Source of the DNA: Gordonibacter sp034932485
Lineage (GTDB): Bacteria > Actinomycetota > Coriobacteriia > Coriobacteriales > Eggerthellaceae
Assembly (NCBI GenBank): GCA_034932485.1
Contig: JAYFOQ010000022.1
Span: 19,580 to 83,579, forward strand
Length of the DNA stretch: 64,000 nucleotides
Direction of reading: 5' to 3'
Shown: one piece after another, positions 8,556-17,110 of the stretch
Layout: the number at the start of each line of letters is the position of its first letter
Numbering within the stretch: position 1 is the first letter of the stretch
Notes under the pieces: model-generated
Told to the model about the DNA's origin: nothing
What the model saw: the letters and a program-made list of their open reading frames with translations, nothing else
Database searches by the model: none
Position numbers and translations under genes: made by a program

Positions 8556-9708
8556 ATTTGATCTCTCCATCGTTTGTGTCGTACAAAAGATACTGCCGCT
8601 TGGCGTTGTCGAGATAAAATCCGCACGTCTTCTTCCATTTTATGACGGCTAGGTTCGCGCAGAGCGCGTTGATATCCGCTATCTGGATGTTGCTCGCATA
8701 TGGATCATCGCCTACGTCTTCTTCGAAAGGTATTGTACCGAGCAGATCCTCGTCGGCTTCGCTTAATATAGCGGTGTTCCTGATGTGTCCGATGAGGCTG
8801 TCTTCTAATAACGTGACAGAGATACCGGTGTCGATGTAACCTATACGACATTCATTCAGCGCGTCGATAATTGTCTTCTTGCTAGCCCCGGAATCTATGC
8901 AGAGAAAAACGAAATCGAACCCCTCTAGTTCGGCTATCGTCTTCTCATCGATCCTGAATGGGTGCGAGTGGATGGCCTTCTTCATGTTGTCGTAGATGCC
9001 CGCAAAGTAGTCGGTCTTATACTTGCGTTCTCCGAATACTTCAATCCTAGGAGCTCCGGGTGCCCTGAATGCATTGTGCTGTGAGAAGATGTCGTCATCA
9101 AATAAATGCAGCTCGCCCACAGGGCACTTGGCCAACAGATCGAGCACATAGGCTCCCGTACCTCCAAGGCCGATGATGGCAATTCTTTGACCGCCAAGCT
9201 TGCCGCAGGCAGAGGATATTCCTGCCCGAGAGGCGTTCGTGTCCTCATAAAAAAAGGGGCTGTTTTCGTCCATGGCGACCTTCCGGAAGGTGGCTGCAGT
9301 GCATGTTTCGCTGATCGACCGAGCCGGTGCGGAGATTATGTCTATATACCGGATGACCTTCTCATAGTAGTCCTTATACCCCTCATCAGGTTTATTTGAG
9401 AATGAAAAGCTACAGTCGATACCCGCCAAAGTTTGTTGTTGAGTCTGATGTATAATACTGGTTATGACGTTTCCCTCATGGTCACAAGGCTCCTCGCCAC
9501 TGAAATGGATGACGTGATAGCCATCATACTTCGCGATGTCGCCCTCCATAGAAAGGGGGGACACCAAGGTCCCCCGCAGAATTTCCCGGCATGAGTTCAC
9601 ATACGGTATTCCCGTGATAATGATATGCGCTTCTTTGACGTCGATTTCGTATCCTTCGTCCTGAAGCCGCTTCAGGTCCGGACTAAGAGCGATTTGTTTT
9701 TGAGACAT
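8530..9708 (-). CDS. ThiF/E1-like adenylyltransferase with N-terminal E2-like domain, 392 aa
   Basis: E1-like enzymes adenylate the C-terminus of a ubiquitin-like protein and pass it to Cys residues. Residues about 175-390 form the ThiF Rossmann domain: nucleotide loop IGLGGTGAY, acidic LHLFDDDIF, then NAFR and the FVFLCIDSG strand. The first about 150 residues match the DUF6791-like (E2-like) module found on such proteins. It has GEEPCDHEG, whose Cys is a candidate thioester residue, and HVIHFSG before it. So E1 and E2-like functions appear fused in one chain. It overlaps the Ubl gene upstream by 26 bases and the DUF6527 gene downstream. Confidence 0.85.
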   Translation of the reverse strand: MSQKQIALSPDLKRLQDEGYEIDVKEAHIIITGIPYVNSCREILRGTLVSPLSMEGDIAKYDGYHVIHFSGEEPCDHEGNVITSIIHQTQQQTLAGIDCSFSFSNKPDEGYKDYYEKVIRYIDIISAPARSISETCTAATFRKVAMDENSPFFYEDTNASRAGISSACGKLGGQRIAIIGLGGTGAYVLDLLAKCPVGELHLFDDDIFSQHNAFRAPGAPRIEVFGERKYKTDYFAGIYDNMKKAIHSHPFRIDEKTIAELEGFDFVFLCIDSGASKKTIIDALNECRIGYIDTGISVTLLEDSLIGHIRNTAILSEADEDLLGTIPFEEDVGDDPYASNIQIADINALCANLAVIKWKKTCGFYLDNAKRQYLLYDTNDGEIKYEDEATQN

Positions 9709-9949
9709 TAAATATCATCCCATTCTTGACCATAACCGACTGCCCCTTCAAAAGAACACCTTTTGGCTTCTTATCCTCACCTTTCGAGTATCCAACGGTG
9801 TACGCGATCGCAGGATCCGGATCATAGGAACCGAAAGCAAGCTCAATAATCCGCTCAAAGGTGATCTTCTCATGAGGCACTACCGCTTCACGACCATTGA
9901 TGATGACAGTGATGTCTTTCTTGGGTTTCTTGGAATTTTCGTCTTCCAT
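9683..9949 (-). CDS. Ubiquitin-like modifier (multiubiquitin-family, single domain), 88 aa
   Basis: First gene of the operon. After a charged leader (about 12 residues), ITVIINGREAVVPHEKITF begins a beta-grasp fold of the bacterial multiubiquitin family. The conserved AYTVGYSKG, KPKGVLLKGQSV and GMIFNVSKT segments follow. Only one Ubl unit is present, whereas this family often has two or three. The chain ends NRS, with no di-glycine tail, so either another C-terminus is used or processing is different. AAGGAA lies about 8 bases before the ATG at 9949. Likely conjugated to targets or used as a signal in anti-phage defence (inference from related operons). Confidence 0.8.
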   Translation of the reverse strand: MEDENSKKPKKDITVIINGREAVVPHEKITFERIIELAFGSYDPDPAIAYTVGYSKGEDKKPKGVLLKGQSVMVKNGMIFNVSKTNRS

Positions 9950-10093
9950 TGTTTTTCCTTCCTGTTGGAAAGGGTGTCAATAATTGCTGGTTAATTGTAC
10001 GCTTGGAAGGAAAGACCATAGACCGATTTGACATTAAAATAATGCCAACAAGAAGTATAATGAAGTATCACAATTTGGTTATGGCCATCTCCC

Positions 10094-10132
10094 GAGCCTC
10101 TAGAAACGGCAATTTCTAGAGGCTCAAATTTT
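10094..10132 (+). terminator. Strong intrinsic terminator in the divergent spacer, possibly ending a small RNA
   Basis: A 13-bp perfect stem (10094-10106 with 10113-10125) and 6-base loop are followed by AAATTTTA. It lies upstream of both divergent operons, so it does not end either of them. It may end a short transcript starting near 10068, or insulate the rightward promoter. Confidence 0.7.
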
Positions 10133-10303
10133 ATCCGCAGTCATAAATCACGTCCCCTCCCTGCGTTCCGATGAAGCTATCGACTGCTTATCCATGCTCT
10201 ATCGCACATTCCTTAATAGACCATATTGGATAACCGAATCATAGACTACTTTTAAATTATTATCAAGATATAAGTCCCATATTCTATTAATTTGTCCCAC
10301 TTG

Positions 10304-10312
10304 TGCTATAAT
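10304..10312 (+). promoter_or_regulatory. Extended -10 promoter for the AAA/protease operon
   Basis: TGCTATAAT is a perfect extended -10 (TGN plus TATAAT at 10307-10312), 38 bases before the ATG at 10351. No clear -35 is visible, as is common for extended -10 promoters. Confidence 0.6.
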
Positions 10313-10350
10313 CAATATATGCAAATTCACGCTGTCGGAGGAACGCCTTG

Positions 10351-11397
10351 ATGAAGAAAAGAAATGTCCTCAACCTAATAAAATACTATTCAGAGCACAA
10401 TGATGTAGGGTTCCGAAACGAAGCCTACGATATCGCACGTGCTTTTGACAATGAGGGAGACTACCAGCTATCAGAGTACATCATGGCGCTTCTCTCGGAT
10501 GCAAACACCTTCGTCCCGCAGATGAGCCATGATGATGCCGGGTTCCTTAGAAGAATAGGGTTCAGTAAGGAAGCGCTGCCCCTGCCGGAAGCGATCATGA
10601 AAGACGTCAAGGGAGCAATCAATGCTATCGGGCATAATGCAGGAATCAACAAATATCTTTTCCAAGGACCTCCCGGTACGGGGAAAACAGAAACAGCTAA
10701 GCAGATAGCTAACATACTAAACAGAGACTTTTTTTCTGTTGATTCAAGCTCTGTCATCGACAGTAGACTTGGACAAACTGCAAAAAATATCATGGCTCTT
10801 TTCCGCGAGATCAATGGCTTTGCGCATCCCGAAAGAGTCGTAGTCCTCTTTGACGAGATCGACACACTTGCCTTAGACAGAACAAACTCGAATGATGTAA
10901 GAGAGATGGGCAGAGCCACCTCTGCCGTCCTAAAAAGCCTCGATGAACTTAACGAAAATGTTGTATTGATTGCAACAACAAACCTATACCCATCTTTCGA
11001 CAAGGCCCTCGTTCGTCGATTTGACTCGATCATCGACTTTGGCCGATATAGTCAGGAAGACTTGCTGGATATTTCCGAAATCATAATGAACGGGATTCTC
11101 TCTACCTTCAAGTTTGCCGGTAGAGACATGAGGGTGTTTCATAAAATCATGGAACTCATGCCAGCAATCCCCTATCCTGGAGAGTTAAAAAACATGCTCA
11201 GGACTACCGTCGCATTCAGTGACCCTGGGGATGAGTACGATTACCTAAAAAGCCTGTATCGGTCTGTTGCTCTAGACAATGCAGACAATATCAGATGGAT
11301 GAAGGATAGAGGGTTTACCGTCAGAGAGATGGAAAAGCTTACCGGAAGGTCTAAGAGCTCGATAGCTCGCGAGCTAAAGGAACAGAACTATGAATGA
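10351..11397 (+). CDS. ietA: AAA+ ATPase of an IetAS-type defence pair, 348 aa
   Basis: A single AAA+ module with Walker A GPPGTGKTE (about residues 106-114), Walker B VVVLFDEID (about 164-172), and sensor 1 LIATTN. The C-terminus ends in an HTH-like segment (FTVREMEKLTGRSKSSIARELK). Its gene overlaps the following subtilisin-like protease gene by 8 bases. This is the arrangement of the reported IetAS anti-phage system (ATPase plus serine protease). ATG at 10351 is favoured, with GGAGG 9 bases upstream; a TTG one codon earlier is also possible. Presumed role: sense or remodel a substrate and license the protease. Confidence 0.8.
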   Translation: MKKRNVLNLIKYYSEHNDVGFRNEAYDIARAFDNEGDYQLSEYIMALLSDANTFVPQMSHDDAGFLRRIGFSKEALPLPEAIMKDVKGAINAIGHNAGINKYLFQGPPGTGKTETAKQIANILNRDFFSVDSSSVIDSRLGQTAKNIMALFREINGFAHPERVVVLFDEIDTLALDRTNSNDVREMGRATSAVLKSLDELNENVVLIATTNLYPSFDKALVRRFDSIIDFGRYSQEDLLDISEIIMNGILSTFKFAGRDMRVFHKIMELMPAIPYPGELKNMLRTTVAFSDPGDEYDYLKSLYRSVALDNADNIRWMKDRGFTVREMEKLTGRSKSSIARELKEQNYE

Positions 11398-13642
11398 AAT
11401 CCTTCAATTAAAGGGATCGCTTCAACAAAAGAGCAACCCTTCCACCCCAGGCCCTCCCGAGCTGCCTACCAACAAAGTCGTTAGTGCTGGGGATCTGGAT
11501 AAGCTGAAGTCAGACTTAGAGCATGTATCCAAATTTTGGCATGAAGACAGATTCCTAGAAAGCACCCTGGTGAGCGTACATTATAAGCAAGTTGTCGCGA
11601 AAAGTAACCGCATAGGCAGACTTCTTTCTGGGGAAGGAAAAAGACCCAACGAGACCATAGTGGGTGCAAAATTTGCTGTTGGCAAGACCAGAAAGCATAT
11701 CATTACACATCGTGTTAGCCATAACGTAGTCAGTGAGACAATAGGCCTCCTGGAAAAATGCATTGTCGTTCTCAATACAGAATTCCAAGGCGCCATTGAC
11801 AGCAAGACCCTAAAACGCCTTAACGACAAGAACGATAACGGGGTAGTGCTTCGATCTCCTGACGTCAAAAAAACCACCTTTGCGGGCGTTGTGCGTGATG
11901 CTCATTTTGTTGAAGGGTTCCACATTCCTCAGCCCGACCAAGAGACGATCGAGGCCGAGGCAATTATCACATTATTTGATATGGACACGGACACTACGGC
12001 TCTTATGCGTAAGCTTGGAATAAGGGACTTTTCTGAATTCAGAACCCTAGATGACACAACACTGTATCTGCGCCACGATCAATATCTACAACTCATGGAT
12101 AAAGCGCCGTATCTCGTTGCCATGGCCGTAAGCGATCTGTCGGAATTAAGTGGCAAGGATTTCCCTTTCAGCTCAGTCGAACCACGATCCATTCCTGCGC
12201 CACAAAACGAACCAACAATTGGCGTGATCGATACTCCTTTTGATGAGCGAGCTTACTTTTCTGATTGGGTTGATTATGATGAAAAGTATTTAGACGGAAT
12301 TGAGATATCCGACGAAGATCGTATACATGGCACGGAAATTTCTTCCATTATCGTTGATGGGCCGTCTCTGAACCCTCTCCTTGACGACGGGTGTGGCAGG
12401 TTTAAGGTAAGACATTTTGGTGTTTCCACCAAAAGAGGGTTCAGCTCGTTTTCGATTGTGCGGGCGATTAAGGACATCATTCAGTCAAATCAAGACATCA
12501 AAGTCTGGAATCTGTCTTTGGGGTCAAAAAAAGAGGCACCCCTTAATTTTGTTTCCCCTGAGGCGGCTATTCTTGATCGAATCCAGCATGATCACGATGT
12601 GATATTTATCATTGCCGGAACTAATCTCGACGAGGAGAAAGGAGGGGTGCAAAGGATTGGATCACCTGCCGATTCCCTCAACGCATTGGTGGTCAATTCT
12701 GTAGGATTCGACAATGAACCAGCTTCTTATACGAGAAGAGGACCCGTTCTCTCTTTTTTCGGCAAACCAGATATTTGCTATTACGGCGGCGATGCTAGTC
12801 AAAAGATAATAACGTATGCTCCAGACGGAAAAGGCCTCGCTTTTGGCACCTCATGCGCAGCGCCTTGGGTTGCAAGGAAGATGGCCTACCTCATTCATAT
12901 TGTCGGGCTGACAAGAGAAACTGCCAAGGCACTATTGATCGACTCCGCAACTGGCTGGGGAAAAATAGACGATTCCTATTCAAAGGGCTATGGAGTCATT
13001 CCAATAAGCATAGACGATATTCTAAAAACCCCTGAAGACGAGATTCGATTCTTTATCTCGGGGGTGTCAAAGGCATATGACACCTACAGCTACAACATCC
13101 CGATTCCGATTGTCAATGAAAAGCAGCCATTCTTAGCAAAGGCCACATTATGCTATTTCCCCATATGCACAAGGAACCAAGGAGTCGATTACACCAACAC
13201 CGAAATTGATATTCACTTCGGACGAATCAAGAGCACCGAAAAAAATCAAAAACCACAAATCAACCCTATCAACGAAAACCTGCAGGGAGAGGAAGGTTTC
13301 CAGCGCATAACCGAAGAGGAAGCTCGGGATAATTACCGAAAATGGGACAACGTGAAGCATATCAGCGACATAGAGAAAAGTCGAATGGTGCCAAAAAAGA
13401 TTCAGAGCAATACCGGTTTATGGGGTCTTAGCCTAAAGACTAAAAACCGCCTTTATAGAGAAGATGGGGTCGATCTTCCATTTGGAATCGTAATAACCCT
13501 AAAGGAGATGAATGGCATAAACAGGATTGATGAGTTCGTTCAGCAGTGTCTTTTACGTGGCTGGCTTGTCAATAGAATCGATATCGAAGCCAGCATCTCG
13601 ATATACGAAAAAGCGGAAGAAGAAGTACGCTTTGATGAATAG
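11390..13642 (+). CDS. ietS: Subtilisin-like serine protease (S8) of an IetAS-type pair, 750 aa
   Basis: The S8 catalytic triad is complete: Asp281 in GVIDTPFDE, His313 in RIHGTEISS and Ser488 in FGTSCAAP. The first about 270 residues are an N-terminal extension, and about 240 residues follow the protease, both without recognisable domains. There is no signal peptide, so it acts in the cytoplasm with the upstream ATPase. Its start overlaps the ATPase stop, suggesting coupled synthesis. Homology to IetS is inferred from the pairing and architecture. The substrate is unknown. Confidence 0.82.
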   Translation: MNEILQLKGSLQQKSNPSTPGPPELPTNKVVSAGDLDKLKSDLEHVSKFWHEDRFLESTLVSVHYKQVVAKSNRIGRLLSGEGKRPNETIVGAKFAVGKTRKHIITHRVSHNVVSETIGLLEKCIVVLNTEFQGAIDSKTLKRLNDKNDNGVVLRSPDVKKTTFAGVVRDAHFVEGFHIPQPDQETIEAEAIITLFDMDTDTTALMRKLGIRDFSEFRTLDDTTLYLRHDQYLQLMDKAPYLVAMAVSDLSELSGKDFPFSSVEPRSIPAPQNEPTIGVIDTPFDERAYFSDWVDYDEKYLDGIEISDEDRIHGTEISSIIVDGPSLNPLLDDGCGRFKVRHFGVSTKRGFSSFSIVRAIKDIIQSNQDIKVWNLSLGSKKEAPLNFVSPEAAILDRIQHDHDVIFIIAGTNLDEEKGGVQRIGSPADSLNALVVNSVGFDNEPASYTRRGPVLSFFGKPDICYYGGDASQKIITYAPDGKGLAFGTSCAAPWVARKMAYLIHIVGLTRETAKALLIDSATGWGKIDDSYSKGYGVIPISIDDILKTPEDEIRFFISGVSKAYDTYSYNIPIPIVNEKQPFLAKATLCYFPICTRNQGVDYTNTEIDIHFGRIKSTEKNQKPQINPINENLQGEEGFQRITEEEARDNYRKWDNVKHISDIEKSRMVPKKIQSNTGLWGLSLKTKNRLYREDGVDLPFGIVITLKEMNGINRIDEFVQQCLLRGWLVNRIDIEASISIYEKAEEEVRFDE

Positions 13643-13907
13643 GTCAGGGAAGTATATCGACACCCAAACAGAATTTGTGACATTCAACAGAAAGCATCAG
13701 AATTACAAATATGTTAAAGCGGATTTAACATATTTGTATGGGTAGAACAGTGGCCAAACGCGGTACTTCGGGCGGCGTAAGATGATTGCAAGTGTTGCGT
13801 GAGTATTTACTCGTGTAGCTACCACTGATTATTGGGTTTGGTTACCGGGGTTATTGGGAATCAGCACCGGTGATATTACGAATGGTTACCACCGGTGCTC
13901 TTGATTT
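13643..13907. other. Intergenic hairpins after the protease gene
   Basis: Two palindromes occur here. One has 15-bp AT-rich arms at 13704-13718 and 13724-13738. The other has 10-bp arms (AGCACCGGTG) at 13863-13872 and 13890-13899 followed by CTTGATTT, a plausible terminator for the protease operon. No gene is supported. Confidence 0.5.
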
Positions 13908-13997
13908 CTACTGTCGAAGCAGATCTGCGTCTAGCTTCGCTCGCATATTAGTCTCGCCGGTCTCCAGCCAGTAGGTATTGTGCACGATGCGGTCAAA
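13908..13997 (-). pseudogene. istB: Remnant of IS21-family IstB (C-terminal 29 residues)
   Basis: On the minus strand the frame reads DRIVHNTYWLETGETNMR, then a short tail and TAG at 13908-13910. This matches the C-terminal end of IstB ATPases. The upstream part is gone, cut off exactly where the 27-bp inverted repeat begins (13995). It is a scar of an IS21 element that was invaded or deleted. Confidence 0.65.
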
Positions 13998-14093
13998 TGC
14001 GAAGTTCTACATTATGCGAAGCTGGGCGCACCGGAACCCGCCAGCCTGCGGTTTTGCTGGACCGAACTTCGCATAATGTAGAACTTCGCATTT
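13995..14093. repeat. Two inverted 27-bp IS21-like ends
   Basis: A perfect 27-bp sequence at 13995-14021 recurs inverted at 14067-14093 across a 45-base spacer. Each arm holds TGCGAAG twice in direct orientation, as in the multiple transposase sites at IS21 ends. It lies between an istB scar and an istA gene, so it is best read as two IS ends brought head to head. The large hairpin could also block read-through. Confidence 0.7.
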
Positions 14094-14407
14094 GGCAGGA
14101 TTGTCCATGATGACATGTCCGCTTGAGCACCTCCGCCCGAGCGGACATGCCAGTCACCCGGGGCATATTGTGAGCAGAAAATAGTTGAGTGTGCACCGTA
14201 GCGACGTTCAATAAGTTCGAACAGGAATTGCCGTTCGGCTTCACTTGTCTTGGCGACCAGCTGATTATTTCGCATTTCACGTAGCACCTGTTTCGCGCTT
14301 TCCGTATCACTGCGCCATCTAGTCGTTTCACTCGTTCCGTATCACCTAGAACACACCTTTCGTAGAATCGGATTGCCATGCACCCGATATGCGAAAGGAG
14401 TTTTCAC

Positions 14408-15376
14408 ATGGCAAGGAAGATTCGTGCGAAGCTGATAATGGAGCTTCGCGAGCAGGCTGCATCAAGGAGGATGATAGCGTCTTCGCGACATATGTCGATG
14501 GGCTCGGTCTGCGAAGTGTGCGATATCGCTGCCGAGCGCGGCATAACATGGGACCAGATCAAGGACATGTCAGAAGATGCGGTTTATCGCCTGTTCTACC
14601 CCGACAAGCACAGGCATGAAAACGTGTTCGTCGAGCCGGACTGGGACCGCATCCACAAGGAGATGGCGAAAGTCGGCGTCAACCTGCGCCTGCTGCATGA
14701 CGAGTACAAGACCGAATGCAGGAACAGCTGCAGTATAGCTATGGGCTACACGAAGTTCTGCGAGGGGTACGGTGCCCACGTCGTCACCAACAGCCTCACA
14801 AAGCGCATTGAACACAAGGCCGGGGTTTCCTGTGAGGTAGACTGGTCTGGACCGACGATCGGCAGGGGCCTGGTCGACCCGGTGACCAGCGAAGTATCGA
14901 AGATATACCTGTTCGTGGGTGTTCTGCCGTTCAGCCAGAAGGCGTATTTCGAACCGACACTCGACATGAAGGAACGCACCTGGCTGCGGTGCCACGTGCA
15001 CATGTACGAGTTCTTCGGAGGCGTGCCCGAACGAACCGTGTGCGACAACTGCAAGACCGCCGTCGTCAAGCACCCACGCGAAGGCGAGATCGTTCTAAAC
15101 GATGCCTACGAGGCGCTCGGCGAACACTACATGACCGCCATCATGCCCGCGCAGGTGCGCAAGCCGAAGCAGAAGGCGTCGGCAGAGGGCACCGTGAAGG
15201 ATGCGGCGACATGGGTGATAGCGAAACTTCGAAACCATGTCTTCTCGGACTTCGACGAAGTCGTCGCTGCGGTGCGCGGATGCCTAAGCGAGTACAACGC
15301 CCATCCCTTCCACAAGTCCAGATCAACCCACTCGTCGAACGTGATCCGGTCGCGATCCATGCGAGTCTGCCAGTAA
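14408..15376 (+). pseudogene. istA: IS21-family transposase IstA, 3' truncated
   Basis: IstA is the DDE transposase of IS21 elements. The DDE core is visible: Asp in CEVDWSG, Asp in TVCDNCKTAV and Glu in KASAEGTVKD. ATG at 14408 has AGGAG 7 bases upstream; the earlier ATG at 14378 lacks one. The native sequence ends at about HPFHKS (15312). The remaining codons to TAG at 15374-15376 read antisense through a piece of a sugar-transferase gene. The C-terminal beta-barrel and all of istB are missing, so it is probably inactive. Confidence 0.8.
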
Positions 15377-15477
15377 CAGGTGATTCCAGGCTTGACCAGG
15401 AGTCTTTGCTTCTGACGTTCGGAATACAATGCCACTTCTCTCGGCAGGCTAGGACGCGGTCCCACGATGGAGATGGC
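15313..15477 (-). pseudogene. Fragment of a bacterial sugar transferase (undecaprenyl-phosphate glycosyl-1-P transferase type)
   Basis: The minus strand encodes SIVGPRPSLPREVALY, RLLVKPGITCYWQ and FDEWVDLDL. These are the conserved core motifs of WcaJ/EpsL-like initiating sugar transferases for capsule or exopolysaccharide. Only about 55 codons remain. The fragment abuts the truncated istA, so the IS element probably jumped into, or was recombined with, a polysaccharide locus. Confidence 0.75.
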
Positions 15478-15556
15478 TTATGTCAAGACGAAAACAGGTT
15501 TTTCTTGAAAAAAAGCTCTCTCACGCAGCACGATACTGCGATGAATGGAGTTTGCT

Positions 15557-15949
15557 ATGGCTACGAAATGGGATTGCGCAAAGCTGAACTTGAAGCGCGA
15601 AGAAGGTCTCAAAATGGCATCGAGAAAGGCCGTCAAGAGGTTCAACGAAAGCGGTTGCAAGGGTATAAGGAAGATCGGCGTAATGCGCGACAAGGCGTTC
15701 CTCACCTACAGCGACCAAAGCGCGAAACACTACGTTGAGGTGCGGTTTCTCTTAACAACGCGCGAGTACATCGATCTTAAAGGGAACTGCGACGCGCATC
15801 GGGATCTCTATGCGGTAGCCGACCGATACGGCGCCCGCGATGCGCGCGAGCAGCGCCACTGCATCTACGAGTCGTTCGTCGTCATAGGGCTTGAGACCGG
15901 CGAGCTCGTATTCCATGAACCAGCCAGCGCAGTCAGAAACCGATGCTAA
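15557..15949 (+). CDS. Small hypothetical protein, 130 aa
   Basis: ATG at 15557 follows GGAG at 6-base spacing; an ATG four codons earlier lacks one. The basic N-terminal half (KRFNESGCKGIRKIGVMRDKAF) and acidic C-terminal half do not match any family I recognise. A minus-strand frame (15752-16195) overlaps it but has no ribosome site, so I favour this one. Its position among IS debris suggests it could be a relic. Confidence 0.35.
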   Translation: MATKWDCAKLNLKREEGLKMASRKAVKRFNESGCKGIRKIGVMRDKAFLTYSDQSAKHYVEVRFLLTTREYIDLKGNCDAHRDLYAVADRYGARDAREQRHCIYESFVVIGLETGELVFHEPASAVRNRC

Positions 15950-16456
15950 ACCAAGTGGCAATTTTCGAGATACGAACGGCGCGCATGCCGACGGCTCGAA
16001 GCCGTTTTGTCGGTCAAAAATAAGCATTCTCAAGACCAATCCGCAAAGGAAAACCGAACGTTTTTCCCAATTCGAGTCCCTGCTTTTTGATTGCCTCGCA
16101 CCGTCCAAAAATGTCCCAAAACCTCTACATGGTTTTGAGACATCCTCCACAAGCCCAGCTAATCGTTGAAATATTGACGTCGAGAACTTCAGCACGTATT
16201 TTCCTGCGCCTTAAATGCCACGATCTTATTGACGAACGCGGCGATAATGGAATCTGCCAAATCCCGCGCAAGCGCCGCTGGGGCTTATAACGAGTCTCAT
16301 GCTCCCCTGCATCACCCCCGCCACATCCTCACAAAGCCGCCCGTAAGCAGATACCGTTCGAGCACCATTGCTATAGCAACTCGACCATGACTCATAGTGC
16401 TATAGACTTTTCCATAAATGTAATACACTACGTATCACCCACTGAAGGGACACGCT
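15950..16456. other. Decayed intergenic region with partial GC-rich repeat
   Basis: No supported gene. At about 16266-16345 the sequence resembles part of the ICE noncoding repeat at 27205-27295 (CAAGCGCCGC, GGGGCTTAT, ACATCC, CACAAAGCCGCC in the same order). This suggests that an earlier related element left a scar here. Confidence 0.4.
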
Positions 16457-16964
16457 ATTAAAACAAAGCCATGCGCAATACGTTTCTCCGAGACTGAGAA
16501 AAATGCGATTGAGCAATATGCATATCGTCATGACATGACGTTTTCCGAAGTTGTAAGAAAATCCACTGAGGCTTTCCTTGCAATGGAAGAAAGGGACCAC
16601 CTTTCGCTGACCGAGTTAGCGGAACGGGCAGCCGATGAAGATCCAGATCTTCTCTATGACCAGTTCCTAGATGATTTTTCTCATTCAGGTGAAAAGATTC
16701 TCTTAATCAGCAAAGAACCAGATTGGAGGGGGGGGACGCTGCGTATTGGCTCTGTCTCTTAGCGGCGACCGCTCATAAACTTGCACATGACAATTATCTA
16801 CCTGTCCCCAAATGGGCGCTTTCTGAACGATACGTGGCACCAACCCCCATCTATGGCATGAATACCGAAAACCCGACTTCCAGGCATATCTCGTGAAGAC
16901 AACCCCAATGGAATTTCGCTGCCATAACATGTTCCTTGGCGACAACGCCTTGTCTCGAGTCTAG
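16457..16964 (+). pseudogene. Ribbon-helix-helix protein gene with frameshifts
   Basis: The frame reads IRFSETEKNAIEQYAYRHD then MTFSEVVRKSTEAFL, a ribbon-helix-helix (DUF6290-like) DNA-binding domain. AAGGGA sits 6 bases before an in-frame ATT at 16457, so the start is either the rare ATT or a mutated ATG. Coding continues to about 16730. There a run of eight G shifts the frame: the next frame gives GGDAAYWLCLLAATAHKLA and LPVPKWAL. A second shift near 16873 gives FQAYLVKTTPMEFRCHN and a stop at 16962-16964. Together they look like one broken gene (or two fused genes) with an FR/HNxFxGDN-type C-terminus. Confidence 0.55.
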
Positions 16965-17110
16965 CAAGGCTTCGTGTGATTATGAAAGAAATAATGGATT
17001 AAAATATTGCTCCTATGGTCCATTTTTCACCATAAAGTCGTTTCAGCAGTACTTGCAGAGCAAAGAACCTGGCACTTCCAATGAATAGACGCCTTGAGAA
17101 TTGAGAAATT

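Larger units (their letters stand above)
9950..10350. other. Divergent spacer between Ubl operon and AAA/protease operon
   Basis: This 400-base, AT-rich spacer lies between two divergently transcribed operons. It contains a strong hairpin with U-tract (separate entry), a promoter for the rightward operon, and a possible extra promoter-like pair (TTGACA at 10028-10033, TATAAT at 10056-10061, spacing 22). No protein gene is supported. Confidence 0.5.

Noticed and set aside
13704..13738. dif/XerCD-like site (TATGTTAAA in an inverted repeat)
   Set aside because: The arms face the opposite way to the XerC/XerD arrangement and the central spacer does not fit.
15752..16195. 147-codon minus-strand ORF
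   Set aside because: It overlaps the plus-strand ORF at 15557, which has a GGAG site; this one has none and no family match.
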